The notes under the pieces are model-generated. The model was given only the letters and a program-made list of their open reading frames with translations, had not been told where the DNA came from and ran no database searches. From contig CAJXLM010000023.1 in NCBI GenBank assembly GCA_913056175.1, positions 1-39,975 of the forward strand: 39,975 nucleotides of DNA. Direction: 5' to 3'. This stretch comes from an uncultured Opitutia bacterium. GTDB taxonomy: Bacteria > Verrucomicrobiota > Verrucomicrobiia > Opitutales > Puniceicoccaceae. Of the stretch, positions 14,687-23,006 are shown piece after piece. The first letter of the stretch is position 1. Each line of letters opens with the position of its first letter. The position numbers were made by a program, and so were the translations under genes.

Positions 14687-17600
14687 ATGTACAAGTTTTT
14701 TGTCGACCGGCCCGTCTTCGCCATGGTCCTCGCCATCCTCACGGTCATCGTGGGGCTGGTGGTGATGTCGACCCTGCCGATCACCCAGTACCCGAACATG
14801 GTGCCGCCCCAGATCAGCGTGACCGCCACCTACCCGGGGGCGGACGCGGAGACGGTGGCCAACTCGGTGGCCTCCCCCATCGAGCAATCCATGGCCGGGG
14901 TCGAGGGCATGACCTACCAGGAGTCGACGAGCTCGAACAACGGGCGGATGGGCCTCACCGTGAACTTCGAGATCGGGACCGAGCCGGACATCGACCAGAT
15001 CCTCACCCAGCTGCGCACCGACCAGGCCAACCCCCAGCTTCCCCAGTCCGTCCGCGAGCAGGGCATCACCGTGGAGCAGTCCCTCGCCTCGCCGCTCATG
15101 GTGGTCACCCTGACCTCCCCGGACGGTTCCCGCGATTCGCTGTTCCTCGGGAACTACGCGGTGATCAACCTCAATGACGCCTTCACCCGCATCAACGGGA
15201 TCTCCCGCGTGGTCATGCAGGGCGTTGGGGACTACGCCATGCGCGTCTGGATCGATCCCACCGAGCTGGCTGCCCGCGGGCTGACCGTCTCCGAGGTGAT
15301 CAACACGATCAACGAGCAGAACCAGGTGAACCCGGCCGGCAAGATCGGGGCCCAGCCAGTCCCGCCCGGGCAGGAGTACACCTACACGGTGCAGGCGCAG
15401 GGCCGCCTGAAGGATCCCCGCGAGTTCGAGAAGATCATCCTCCGCCTCGAGGACGACGGCTCCGTCCTCCGCCTCGGCGATGTCGCCCGGGTCGAGCTGG
15501 GAGCCAGCTCCTACGGATTCAGCGCCCGCTACAACGGCGACCCCTCCGCCGTCCTCATCCTCTACCAATCCCCGGGCTCGAATGCCCTCAAGGCCGCCCA
15601 GGACGCCCGCGACCTCCTCGGGGAACTCTCCGCCAATTTCCCCGACGGCATGGCCGCGCAGGTCTCCCTCGACACCACCGACGCCGTTTCCGCCGGGGTC
15701 GAGGAGGTGGTCAAGACCCTCCTCATCGCGCTGGTCCTCGTCCTCCTCGTGGTCTTCCTCTTCCTGCAGGGCTTCCGGGCGACCCTCATCCCGGCCGTGG
15801 CCGTGCCGGTCGCCCTCATCGGCACCTTCATCCTCTTCCCGGTCCTCGGCTTCACCATCAACACCCTCTCCCTCTTCGGCCTGGTCCTCGCCATCGGGCT
15901 GGTCGTCGACGACGCCATCGTCGTGGTGGAGGCGGTCGAGCGACAGATCGAGAACGGCCTGGCGCCCCGCGAGGCGACCCTCAAGGCGATGAGCGAGGTC
16001 AGCGGTCCCATCGCCGCGACCTCCGTCATCCTCGCGGCGGTCTTCATCCCCACGGTCTTCCTGCCGGGGATCACCGGGCAACTCTACCAGCAGTTCGCCG
16101 TGACCATCGCGGTCTCCGTACTGATCTCCTCCTTCAACGCCCTTACCCTCAGCCCGGCCCTCGCCGCCCTCCTCCTCCGTCCGAAGAAGAAGGAGGCCCG
16201 CGGCCCCCTCGCCGCCTTCTTCCGTTGGTTCAACCGCGTCTTCGAACGGGCGACCAACGGGTATGTCGCCGTCTGCGGGGGACTCGTCCGGAAGACCTTC
16301 CTCGCGATGCTCGCCCTGCTGGTCGCGGCGGTGGCCGCCTGGTTCACCGGGGCCAAGCTTCCCTCCGGATTCATCCCCCAGGAGGACCAGGGCTACCTCT
16401 TCGCCACCCTCACCCTCCCTCCGGCCTCCTCCCTCGAGCGCACCGAAGTGATCACCGCCGAGGCGGAAAAGGAATTGATGGCCATCCCGGGGGTCGATGC
16501 GGTCACCTCGGTCTCCGGCTACAACCTGCTCACCAATGTGCAGAGCTCCTACAACGCCTTCTTCTTCGTCACCCTGACCCCCTGGTCCGAGCGCTACTCC
16601 CTCAAGAACATTTCCTCGCAGAACCTCCTCTCCATCTATGGCAAGGCGCAGGGGGAACTCAGCGGGATCATCGGATCCACGGCCCTGGTCAGCCCGCCCC
16701 CCGCGGTTCCCGGCCTCGGGTCCTCCGGCGGGGTCAACTTCGCCCTCCGCGACCGGCAGAGCCGGGGGCCCCAGTTCCTCGCCGAGCAGGTCCGGACGAT
16801 GACCGAGGCCCTCGAGGCACGGCCGGAGGTCATGGCCGCCCTCTCCTTCTACCGCGCGGACATCCCCCAGTACTACGCCGATGTCGACCGCGCCCAGGTC
16901 CTCCGCCAGGATGTTCCCCTGGACACGGTCTACCAGACGCTCCAGACCTTTCTCGGGGGCGCCTTCGTCAACTACTTCAACCGCTTCGGCCGCCAGTGGC
17001 AGGTCTACATGCAAGCCGAGCCGGAGTTCCGCCAGAGCGCGGAGGACCTCCAATCCTTCTACGTGCTCAACCGGGAGGGCGACACCGTGCCGCTCTCCAG
17101 CTTCACGACCTTCGAGAGGCGACAGGGACCCGAGTACGTGAAGCGCTACGACCTCTTCCCCTCCGCCTCCTTCAACGTGGTGGCCGCCTCCGGCTACTCG
17201 ACCGGTGAAGTCATGGGGGCCATCGAGACGATTGCCGGCACCAAGCTGCCCCCGGGCACCGACATCGCCTACAGCGGGCTCTCCTTCGAGCAGCGCAAGG
17301 CCGCCGAGGGCGTCCCGCCGGCCGCCATCTTCGGTCTCTCCCTCGTCTTTGCCTACCTGATCCTCGCCGCCCTCTACGAATCGTGGAGCCTTCCCTTCAG
17401 CGTGCTCCTCTCCCTCCCGGTGGCCATCCTCGGCGCCTTCCTCTTCCTCTTCGTGCGCGGATTCGAGGACAACATCTACACCCAGATCGGGCTGATTCTC
17501 CTCATCGGGCTGGCCGCGAAAAACGCCATCCTCATCGTGGAGTACGCCCGCCAGCAGAAGGAACAGGAGGGGCTCTCCATCCGGGACGCCGCCCTCACCG

Positions 17601-17854
17601 CCGCCCGGCTCCGCCTCCGGCCGATCCTGATGACCTCGATCGCCTTCATCCTCGGCTGCGTCCCGCTGGCCATCGCCCTCGGGGCCGGCATGGTCTCCCG
17701 CCAGATCCTCGGCACCGCGGTCATCGGGGGCATGGTCTTCGCCACCGGGATCGCCATCTTCCTCATCCCGGCGATCTTTGCCCTCGTCGAACGAATCATC
17801 GACCGCTCCCATCGGCACAGCGGGGGCGACGGAAGCACCGGGAACCCTTCGTGA
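14687..17854 (+). CDS. RND efflux pump, HAE-1 family (AcrB/MexB type)
   Basis: A 1055-residue inner-membrane proton-driven exporter, matching AcrB (1049). Twelve membrane helices in two halves, each half opening with one helix (VFAMVLAILTVIVGLVVM, about 10-27) before a large periplasmic domain. The proton-relay residues are present: the Asp pair in GLVVDDAIVVVEAV (about 399-412) and Lys in GLAAKNAILIVEYARQQKEQ (about 943-962). YPGADAETVANSVASPIEQ and GFIPQEDQGYLF are family signatures. It starts with the typical MYKFFVDRPVF. The upstream sequence is a T-run with no Shine-Dalgarno. Third gene of the operon. Substrate range is unknown, although HAE-1 pumps usually export hydrophobic drugs, dyes or detergents. 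No local TetR-type regulator is seen. Confidence 0.96.
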   Translation: MYKFFVDRPVFAMVLAILTVIVGLVVMSTLPITQYPNMVPPQISVTATYPGADAETVANSVASPIEQSMAGVEGMTYQESTSSNNGRMGLTVNFEIGTEPDIDQILTQLRTDQANPQLPQSVREQGITVEQSLASPLMVVTLTSPDGSRDSLFLGNYAVINLNDAFTRINGISRVVMQGVGDYAMRVWIDPTELAARGLTVSEVINTINEQNQVNPAGKIGAQPVPPGQEYTYTVQAQGRLKDPREFEKIILRLEDDGSVLRLGDVARVELGASSYGFSARYNGDPSAVLILYQSPGSNALKAAQDARDLLGELSANFPDGMAAQVSLDTTDAVSAGVEEVVKTLLIALVLVLLVVFLFLQGFRATLIPAVAVPVALIGTFILFPVLGFTINTLSLFGLVLAIGLVVDDAIVVVEAVERQIENGLAPREATLKAMSEVSGPIAATSVILAAVFIPTVFLPGITGQLYQQFAVTIAVSVLISSFNALTLSPALAALLLRPKKKEARGPLAAFFRWFNRVFERATNGYVAVCGGLVRKTFLAMLALLVAAVAAWFTGAKLPSGFIPQEDQGYLFATLTLPPASSLERTEVITAEAEKELMAIPGVDAVTSVSGYNLLTNVQSSYNAFFFVTLTPWSERYSLKNISSQNLLSIYGKAQGELSGIIGSTALVSPPPAVPGLGSSGGVNFALRDRQSRGPQFLAEQVRTMTEALEARPEVMAALSFYRADIPQYYADVDRAQVLRQDVPLDTVYQTLQTFLGGAFVNYFNRFGRQWQVYMQAEPEFRQSAEDLQSFYVLNREGDTVPLSSFTTFERRQGPEYVKRYDLFPSASFNVVAASGYSTGEVMGAIETIAGTKLPPGTDIAYSGLSFEQRKAAEGVPPAAIFGLSLVFAYLILAALYESWSLPFSVLLSLPVAILGAFLFLFVRGFEDNIYTQIGLILLIGLAAKNAILIVEYARQQKEQEGLSIRDAALTAARLRLRPILMTSIAFILGCVPLAIALGAGMVSRQILGTAVIGGMVFATGIAIFLIPAIFALVERIIDRSHRHSGGDGSTGNPS

Positions 17855-17880
17855 GTAGGGGGGTCGGTCCAGCCGCGGCG

Positions 17881-17909
17881 GGCCGGGCGAACCACTTCCT
17901 GGCCCGGCC
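17881..17909. terminator. Candidate terminator between RND pump and folC
   Basis: GGCCGGGC at 17881-17888 pairs perfectly with GCCCGGCC at 17902-17909 across a 13-base loop. An alternative smaller hairpin (CCTGGC with GCCAGG, 17898-17912) competes with it. It lies in the 70-bp gap between converging genes. No T-run. Confidence 0.45.
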
Positions 17910-17924
17910 AGGACCGCCGGCTCC

Positions 17925-19253
17925 CTAGATCCGGTCCTGCAGGGTCACCGTGGAGGGCCCCGGCTGGCCGGGGTCCGGCTCGAGTCGCTCGAGGACTTCC
18001 GCGAGGAGGTAGAGGGAGCCGGTGAGGAGGACGGGGGCGGGTGCCCCGGGCAGGCCACAGGTCTCCGGCGACGGGAAAATCTCCTCGAGACGGGCCGCCC
18101 GCACCTCACCAGCAAAGGACAACGGCACGAGGGTGGCGATCTCCTCGGCGGGGAGGGCCCGGGGCTGGTCCGGGACCACGAGGTGGAGGGACCGCGCGTA
18201 CGGGAGGAGGACCGGCAGGAGGGCCTCCACCCGGTCCCGGCCGAGCGTACCCAGCACGATCTCCAACTCTCCCCGGGGGGGGCCGAGCCGCGCCTGCAGG
18301 TTCTCGCCGAGAGCCCGCGCGCCCTCCTCGTTGTGGGTGCAGTCGAGGATGACGGGGCGGCCGCCCACGGTCCGCTCCTCCCAGCGACCGGGCCAGTGAA
18401 CGGTACGGAAGGCGGCCCGCCGGACCTCCGCGGGTACGGGAAAGCGATCGGCCACCGCGTCGAGGAGCAGCCAGGCGGTCGCCGCGTTCCGGCGCTGGTA
18501 GGCTCCGAAGAGATTCGTCTCCGGATAGTCCTCCTCGCCCCCGAAGGATTCGGCCACCGAGAGGACGGGGCTCCCGAGGGCCTCCGCCCGCCCGCGGGCC
18601 ACGGCCTCCGCGTCGGGGGCGAGGAGGCCGAGCACGACAGGACGCCCCGCCCGGAAGATGCCCGCCTTTTCCCCGGCGATCCGGGCCCGGGTGGGGCCGA
18701 GCTGCTCGCAGTGGTCGAGGCCCACCGAGGTGAGGGCGGCCGCCTCCGACTCGACCACGTTCGTCGCGTCCAGCCGGCCGCCCAACCCGGTCTCGAGCAC
18801 CGCGCAATCCACCCCCGCCTCCGCAAAGCGAAGGAAGGCGAGCGCGGTCATCCATTCAAAGAAGGAGGGCTCCTCCCCGAGGGGCCCGGCGGCCACCGCC
18901 GCTGCCGCCGGCCGCACCCGTTCCACCAGGCGGAGGCAATCCGCCGCCCCCAGGGGAACCCGGTCCACCTGCACGCGTTCGCCGAGGTGACGGAGGTGGG
19001 GCGAGGTGTAGAGGCCAGTCCGGTAGCCGGCCCGCCGCAGGGCCGCCTCCACGAGGGCACACACCGATCCCTTCCCGTTCGTTCCGGCGACATGGAGGCA
19101 GGGGAAAGAGGCTTGGGGATGCCCGAGCTCCGCCACGAGCGCCCGCATCCGCTCGACCCCGTAGCGGGAGCCTCGGTTGCGCAGGCGGACGAGCTGGTCG
19201 TGGAGGAGGGCGTAGCGGGCCGCCGTCTCGTCGTCGGGCCGGGTCGAATGCAT
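17925..19253 (-). CDS. folC: Folylpolyglutamate synthase / dihydrofolate synthase
   Basis: A 442-residue Mur-ligase-family enzyme that adds glutamate to dihydropteroate and folates, making them active and retained. Visible motifs: HVAGTNGKGSVCALVEAAL (P-loop GTNGKGS, about 54-60), GLYTSPHL, EEPSFFEWMTALAF (the substrate loop), VLETGLGGRLDATN, GLDHCEQLG, AGEKAGIFR, and ILDCTHNEEGA in the C-terminal domain. The ATG used gives a normal N-terminus (HDQLVRLRNRGSRYG follows shortly). No ribosome site. It lies 52 bp downstream of a gamma-glutamylcyclotransferase-like gene on the same strand, probably one transcript. Whether it has both synthase activities cannot be judged from this sequence. Confidence 0.94.
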   Translation of the reverse strand: MHSTRPDDETAARYALLHDQLVRLRNRGSRYGVERMRALVAELGHPQASFPCLHVAGTNGKGSVCALVEAALRRAGYRTGLYTSPHLRHLGERVQVDRVPLGAADCLRLVERVRPAAAAVAAGPLGEEPSFFEWMTALAFLRFAEAGVDCAVLETGLGGRLDATNVVESEAAALTSVGLDHCEQLGPTRARIAGEKAGIFRAGRPVVLGLLAPDAEAVARGRAEALGSPVLSVAESFGGEEDYPETNLFGAYQRRNAATAWLLLDAVADRFPVPAEVRRAAFRTVHWPGRWEERTVGGRPVILDCTHNEEGARALGENLQARLGPPRGELEIVLGTLGRDRVEALLPVLLPYARSLHLVVPDQPRALPAEEIATLVPLSFAGEVRAARLEEIFPSPETCGLPGAPAPVLLTGSLYLLAEVLERLEPDPGQPGPSTVTLQDRI

Positions 19254-19305
19254 GGCGGCAAGCTGGCCCGCACCCCCGGGCCTGACGAGCCGATTCGGCC
19301 GCCGG

Positions 19306-19746
19306 TCAGCCGCTTTTTTCGGGGGGCCAGGATCCCCCGGGGACGGGCTCACCGCCCAGCGCCACGATCCGGTCCTCACTCATCTCATAGATCCACGCCT
19401 CGCCAAGGGCGGCGCCGGTCCGGTCCTCGCAGGCCACGCGGATGCGGTTGTACTCGTTCTCCTCGGCGGCCCGGCCCTCCTCGTAGCCCTCGAGGTCGTC
19501 AAAGGCGGCGAGGGCTTCCGGGTCGGCGAGCTGGAGAAGGCTCCCGTAGACCCAGCTCTCACCTCCGGTCCGCACGGCCGGGTAGCGGCCGAAACTGTAG
19601 AGCCGCCCGCGAATCCGGGCCGGGGTCGCCTCCACCACCCGGCCCTCGCAGAGGCTGGGCCAGGCGGCCTCGCCGGGCTGGAGGATGCCGTACACAAAGA
19701 CGCGGAGATCCTTCGCTCCCCGCTCGCTGCTTGCCCCTTCGCTCAT
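19306..19746 (-). CDS. Gamma-glutamylcyclotransferase-like (GGCT/AIG2 fold) protein
   Basis: A 146-residue protein of the AIG2/GGCT-like family, whose members cleave gamma-glutamyl bonds with release of 5-oxoproline. The phosphate-like binding turn VFVYGILQPG (about 16-25) opens the domain, and RGRLYSFGRYPAV and VYGSLLQL follow. LEGYEE carries the probable catalytic Glu86, and EYNRI (98-102) provides the conserved Tyr and Arg. GEAWIYEM is the last core strand, and the final ~25 residues are a tail. The ATG has GGTGGAGG immediately upstream. It lies upstream of folC on the same strand. Its substrate is unknown. Gamma-glutamyl compounds including polyglutamylated folate are an obvious idea, but only from context. 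Confidence 0.82.
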   Translation of the reverse strand: MSEGASSERGAKDLRVFVYGILQPGEAAWPSLCEGRVVEATPARIRGRLYSFGRYPAVRTGGESWVYGSLLQLADPEALAAFDDLEGYEEGRAAEENEYNRIRVACEDRTGAALGEAWIYEMSEDRIVALGGEPVPGGSWPPEKSG

Positions 19747-19822
19747 GCCTCCACCCAAGGCGGATGCGACCGGTTTGTAAATAGGCCATTGACCCGACTC
19801 CGGGCACCCCAACCATTCCGGC

Positions 19823-20503
19823 ATGAAAGCGCGTGAGCTCTTTCCCCTGCCCCCGGAGCATCCCCTTGCGGAATCCCTCGACCCGGAGGCACCGCTGCAC
19901 GCGTGGCTGGACCAGCTGGGTGCCGCCCTCGAGCGGCTGGTGCCGAAATTTCCCGAGGACCCACCGCCGGGACTGCACATGGCCGGTCGGGTGCGCATCG
20001 AGGACGGGGTCCAGCTGCCTCCCTACGGGACGATCCTCGGGCCGGCCTGGATCTTTCCGGGCTGTGAGCTGCGCCCGGGGGTTTACCTGCGCGGCAATGT
20101 CTTCGCCGGGCCGGGCTGCGTGCTCGGCAATAGCTGCGAGTACAAGAACGCCCTCCTCCTCGGCCATGTGGAGACCCCCCACTACAACTATGTCGGCGAT
20201 TCCATCCTCGGGGAGGGGGCCCACCTCGGCGCGGGGGTGATCCTCTCCAACCTGCGCCTGGACCGCGGGGAGGTCACCCTGCGCCTGCCCGCGGGTCGGA
20301 TTCCCACCGGGCGCCGGAAGGTCGGTGCCTTCCTCGGGGCGGGGGCGGAAGTCGGGTGCAACGCGGTACTGCAGCCTGGCACGGTGCTCGCAGCCGGGGC
20401 GAAAGTCGGGCCCAACCTTCCCTTCGGTGGCTACCTCGCGCCGGGCGCGACCGCTCGCTGGGCTCCGGGAAGCGTCGAGGTGCGCGAGGCACCGGCGGAC
20501 TGA
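19823..20503 (+). CDS. Left-handed beta-helix acyltransferase-like protein (GlmU C-terminal type)
   Basis: A 226-residue protein. After an N-terminal ~50-residue helical piece comes a hexapeptide-repeat beta-helix. The stretch SCEYKNALLLGHVETPHYNYVGDSILGEG with GAHLGAGVILSN mirrors the GlmU C-terminal region (EVKN, then SYIGD, then GAGTI-CN), where acetyl-CoA and glucosamine-1-phosphate bind. The uridylyltransferase half of GlmU is absent. In many bacteria such shortened proteins are annotated as UDP-N-acetylglucosamine-related acyltransferases. GTLA-type repeats continue to VLQPGTVLAAGAKVG. It is divergent from the GGCT gene, with 76 bp between. It ends only 7 bp from rpsP on the other strand. 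Substrate unproven; GlmM in the same window makes an amino-sugar role plausible. Confidence 0.78.
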   Translation: MKARELFPLPPEHPLAESLDPEAPLHAWLDQLGAALERLVPKFPEDPPPGLHMAGRVRIEDGVQLPPYGTILGPAWIFPGCELRPGVYLRGNVFAGPGCVLGNSCEYKNALLLGHVETPHYNYVGDSILGEGAHLGAGVILSNLRLDRGEVTLRLPAGRIPTGRRKVGAFLGAGAEVGCNAVLQPGTVLAAGAKVGPNLPFGGYLAPGATARWAPGSVEVREAPAD

Positions 20504-20510
20504 GTTCCCC

Positions 20511-20936
20511 TCAGGATTCGGGGTGCGGCTCGTCCGCAGGGGTGGCGGAGTCTTCCCCAACCGGAGCCTCCGCCCCAGCGGGAGCTCCTTCTTCCGCGGC
20601 GGGCGCGGGAGCCGGGCCCGCCTCGGCAGCGGGGGTCGCGGGGGAGGCCACCGCTGTCTGCGCCGCCCCTTCCTCCGGGCTCCCGCCACCGTGGCGACGG
20701 GCCTTCCGGATGAGCGAGCGCACGGTCTCGGAGGGCTTCGCGCCCACCTTTTCCCAGTAGTCCACGCGCTCCAGGTTTACCTGGTACTCGTGCTGCGAAT
20801 TCTTGCGCCGGGGATCGTAGGTGCCGATCCACTCGACAAAGCGGCCGTCCCGGCGCGCGGAACTCTCCGCGACCACGATGCGGTAGTAAGGGTTGTGGCG
20901 ATTGCCGTGACGCTGCAGACGAATTCGAAGAGCCAT
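20511..20936 (-). CDS. rpsP: 30S ribosomal protein S16 with extended tail
   Basis: Small-subunit ribosomal protein needed for 30S assembly. Residues 1-82 are a standard S16: MALRIRLQRHGNRHNPYYRIVV split as RIRLQRHG and PYYRIVVAES, then RFVEWIGTYDP, VNLERVDYWEKVGAKPSETVRSLIRKA. The usual length is 80-90, but here the protein is 141 residues because of a ~55-residue tail made largely of Ala, Pro, Glu and Gly, likely disordered and acidic. The start ATG is the conserved one. The usual neighbours rimM, trmD and rplS are not next to it: an SDR gene lies upstream on the same strand (77 bp) and a converging gene lies 7 bp downstream. Confidence 0.96.
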   Translation of the reverse strand: MALRIRLQRHGNRHNPYYRIVVAESSARRDGRFVEWIGTYDPRRKNSQHEYQVNLERVDYWEKVGAKPSETVRSLIRKARRHGGGSPEEGAAQTAVASPATPAAEAGPAPAPAAEEGAPAGAEAPVGEDSATPADEPHPES

Positions 20937-21013
20937 AGGAAAACCCTTAAGCATGGACGCCCGGGATCCGGTGTCAATCCCGGTTCCACCCCGCCCCACC
21001 GGGAACCCCGCCC

Positions 21014-21727
21014 TCAATCCGCCCCGCGGCGGGGGACCACGATCTCGGTGGGCCAGGCCGCCGGGCTCAGCCGCAAGAGATAGTCGACCGTCTCGGCAAG
21101 ATCCTCCGGCTGGATCGCCTCCGGCCCGTTCGCCCCGGACAGCGGAGTGGCCACGAGGGCCGGGCAGAGCGCGCACACCCGGATGAGGTCCTCGGCTCCC
21201 TCGTCGGCCATGGCCCGGGTCAGGCCCATCATGCCGTGCTTGGTCGCCGAGTAGAGCCCGGTGCCCGCCCAGGCGTCGACCCCACACACCGAGGACATCT
21301 GCAGGATCGCTCCCCGCACGCCCTCCGGCCCGATTTCCTGCTCGCGCAGCACCCGGTAGGCCTCGCGGGAGCACCAATAGACGGAGGAAAGGTTGGTGCG
21401 GAGGAGGTCCTCCCACTCCTCGGTGGTCGAGTCCGCCACCCGCGAGCGGTTGATCTTCCCGGCGTTGTTCAGGACGAGGTCGATCCGCCCAAAGGCTTCC
21501 CGCGCGGTTCCCACAAGGGTCCGGCAATCCTCCTCCCGGGAAAGATCGAGGGCGAGGGGCAGCACCTCCGCCGCCCCGTCCTCCCGGGCGAGGGCCGCCA
21601 CCCGCTCGTTTTCCGCGGCACGGCGGCCGGCGAGGGCCACCCGCCACCCCCGGGAGGCCAGCCGCCGGACGACCGCCTCCCCAATCCCGCTGTTCCCCCC
21701 GGTAATGATCGCCGCTCGCTGGTCCAT
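21014..21727 (-). CDS. Short-chain dehydrogenase/reductase (SDR)
   Basis: A 237-residue classical SDR oxidoreductase. The cofactor motif TGGNSGIGEAV (9-19) corresponds to TGxxxGIG. NNAG follows, then NLSSVYWCSREA with the structural Asn. The catalytic Ser is in ILQMSSVCG and Tyr-Lys in GLYSATKHGMMGL. AGRR after the second strand (about 33-36) suggests NADP preference because a basic pair follows, but this is only inference. The start is ATG next to the conserved RAAIITGG strand. Upstream of rpsP on the same strand, divergent from the TlpA-like gene. The substrate cannot be read from sequence. Confidence 0.9.
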   Translation of the reverse strand: MDQRAAIITGGNSGIGEAVVRRLASRGWRVALAGRRAAENERVAALAREDGAAEVLPLALDLSREEDCRTLVGTAREAFGRIDLVLNNAGKINRSRVADSTTEEWEDLLRTNLSSVYWCSREAYRVLREQEIGPEGVRGAILQMSSVCGVDAWAGTGLYSATKHGMMGLTRAMADEGAEDLIRVCALCPALVATPLSGANGPEAIQPEDLAETVDYLLRLSPAAWPTEIVVPRRGAD

Positions 21728-21826
21728 GGGAGCCAGTCGATGCCCACCGGGACGCGCCTGTCAAACCGGCTTTCCCCGGGGCCGGGCCCGATTGACCGGG
21801 CGGAGTCCCGCCCCTACGCTCCTCCC

Positions 21827-22378
21827 ATGACCGAGTCCCGTCCGTCCTCCCGCCGCATCCGGCCCCACCGGGCGGTCCTCCCCCTTCTCTTCGGGCTCCT
21901 TGTCGTCGTGGGGGTCTTCACCTTTGGGCCGACGGTCGCGAGCAGCCACGAGACCGAACTCTCCCCGGAGGGCCCCGCCCCGGGCTGGAGCTTTCCCCGC
22001 AGTGACGGGAGCTTCCTCCACCACACCGATCTCGCCGGGGAGGTCGTCGTCCTGAACTTCTGGGCGACCTGGTGTCCACCCTGCCGCAAGGAGATCCCGG
22101 AATTCGTCGAGCTGTCCCGGGAATTCGCCGACGACGGGGTCACCTTCGTGGGAGTCTCCCTCGACGAGAAGGGCTGGGAGGCCGTCCGGCCCTTCGTGCG
22201 GAAGGAAGGAATCCCCTACCCGATCGTCCTCGGCACGGCCAGCGAAGTGCAGGCCTTCGGCGGGATCCGGGCCATCCCGGTCACCCTGCTCATCGACCGG
22301 GAGGGCACCATCGCCGATCGCATGGTGGGCTACACCTCGCGGGAGGAACTGGAGGCGAAGATCGAACAGGTGCTCTGA
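21827..22378 (+). CDS. TlpA/ResA-like membrane-anchored thioredoxin
   Basis: A 183-residue thiol-disulfide oxidoreductase held in the inner membrane by one helix (about 17-34) with its thioredoxin domain in the periplasm. The active site is WCPPC (Cys83, Cys86) within VVLNFWATWCPPCRKEIPEF. The FVGVSLDE strand and cis-proline (AIPVTLLID) follow. VSLDEKGWEAVRPFVRKEGIPYPIV is the insertion typical of TlpA/ResA proteins that keep apocytochrome thiols reduced. No cytochrome c biogenesis genes lie nearby, so the client is unknown. The ATG has no ribosome site. It converges with the thioesterase gene, 49 bp apart. Confidence 0.9.
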   Translation: MTESRPSSRRIRPHRAVLPLLFGLLVVVGVFTFGPTVASSHETELSPEGPAPGWSFPRSDGSFLHHTDLAGEVVVLNFWATWCPPCRKEIPEFVELSREFADDGVTFVGVSLDEKGWEAVRPFVRKEGIPYPIVLGTASEVQAFGGIRAIPVTLLIDREGTIADRMVGYTSREELEAKIEQVL

Positions 22379-22427
22379 GGACCGGGGAAGGCAGCCTGCA
22401 GCCCGGCGACCGACCCGCGATGCCGCC

Positions 22428-22829
22428 TCAGAGCCCGACTCTCTCCAGCGCGGCGAGGAAGAATTCCGGGGGGCGCACGGGACGGCCGGAGTCGTCGACG
22501 ACCGCGTGCACGGTCCACGCCCGCGCGAGGAGACGCTCCCCGCAGTGAATCTCATACGCGAGGGTCACCCGGGCCCGCGGACGCTCCGTGATCCGGGCGA
22601 GCACCTCGAGCCGGTCGTCGAACCGGCAGGACTGGCGGTATTCACAGCGCAGGTCCACCACGGGCAGGTGGAACCCGCGCTCCTCCATCTTCCGGTACGG
22701 CAGGCCGAGGTCGTCGAGCAGCTGGACCCGGGCCATTTCCAGCCAGGGAATGTACGACCCGTGGTAGGCGACTCCCATGGCGTCCGTCTCGGCATAGCGG
22801 ACCCGTGTCTCCGTGCGGCTTTCCATCAT
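22428..22829 (-). CDS. Acyl-CoA thioesterase, YbgC/FadM hotdog type
   Basis: A 133-residue single hotdog-fold enzyme that hydrolyses acyl-CoA thioesters. The catalytic loop RYAETDAMGVAYHGSYIPWLE (11-31 overall) contains Asp16 and the family YH...Y pattern. PVVDLRCEYRQSCRFDDRLEV and VTLAYEIHC are the core strands. Two ATG codons stand in tandem at the start, and the ribosome site AAAGGGGG just upstream supports either. YbgC proteins are often encoded beside tol-pal genes, but none occur here. The next gene upstream on the same strand is gmhA, with 177 bp between. Chain-length preference unknown. Confidence 0.87.
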   Translation of the reverse strand: MMESRTETRVRYAETDAMGVAYHGSYIPWLEMARVQLLDDLGLPYRKMEERGFHLPVVDLRCEYRQSCRFDDRLEVLARITERPRARVTLAYEIHCGERLLARAWTVHAVVDDSGRPVRPPEFFLAALERVGL

Positions 22830-23006
22830 GCCCCCTTTTCTCGGGTGGGCACCGCCGAAACGAGCCCGAATCGCCGCGCGCCGGAGATTTTTCCCGAGAG
22901 GTTCCCGGCGCCCGGGCGCGCTCGGTCCCGGTCGGCGTCCCCTGCTCGGCGGACGATCCCTCGCCCGGGGCGGCCGTTGTCCCCCTGCGGGTACCCGACC
23001 CCCGCC

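Noticed and set aside
14372-17818. A 1148-residue open frame antisense to the RND pump
   Set aside because: It is the reverse-strand shadow of a strongly GC-biased gene; composition is Gly/Asp/Glu/Arg-rich with no domain, while the plus strand encodes a complete AcrB-type protein.
19747-19822. Promoter near TGTAAATAG between the GGCT and beta-helix genes
   Set aside because: A TAAATA/TATTTA box exists but no matching -35 element is evident on either strand.
22830-23006. Small gene or RNA between the thioesterase gene and gmhA
   Set aside because: Only short overlapping open frames with arginine/proline-rich composition and a GCGCCCGGGCGC palindrome are visible; nothing supports a product.
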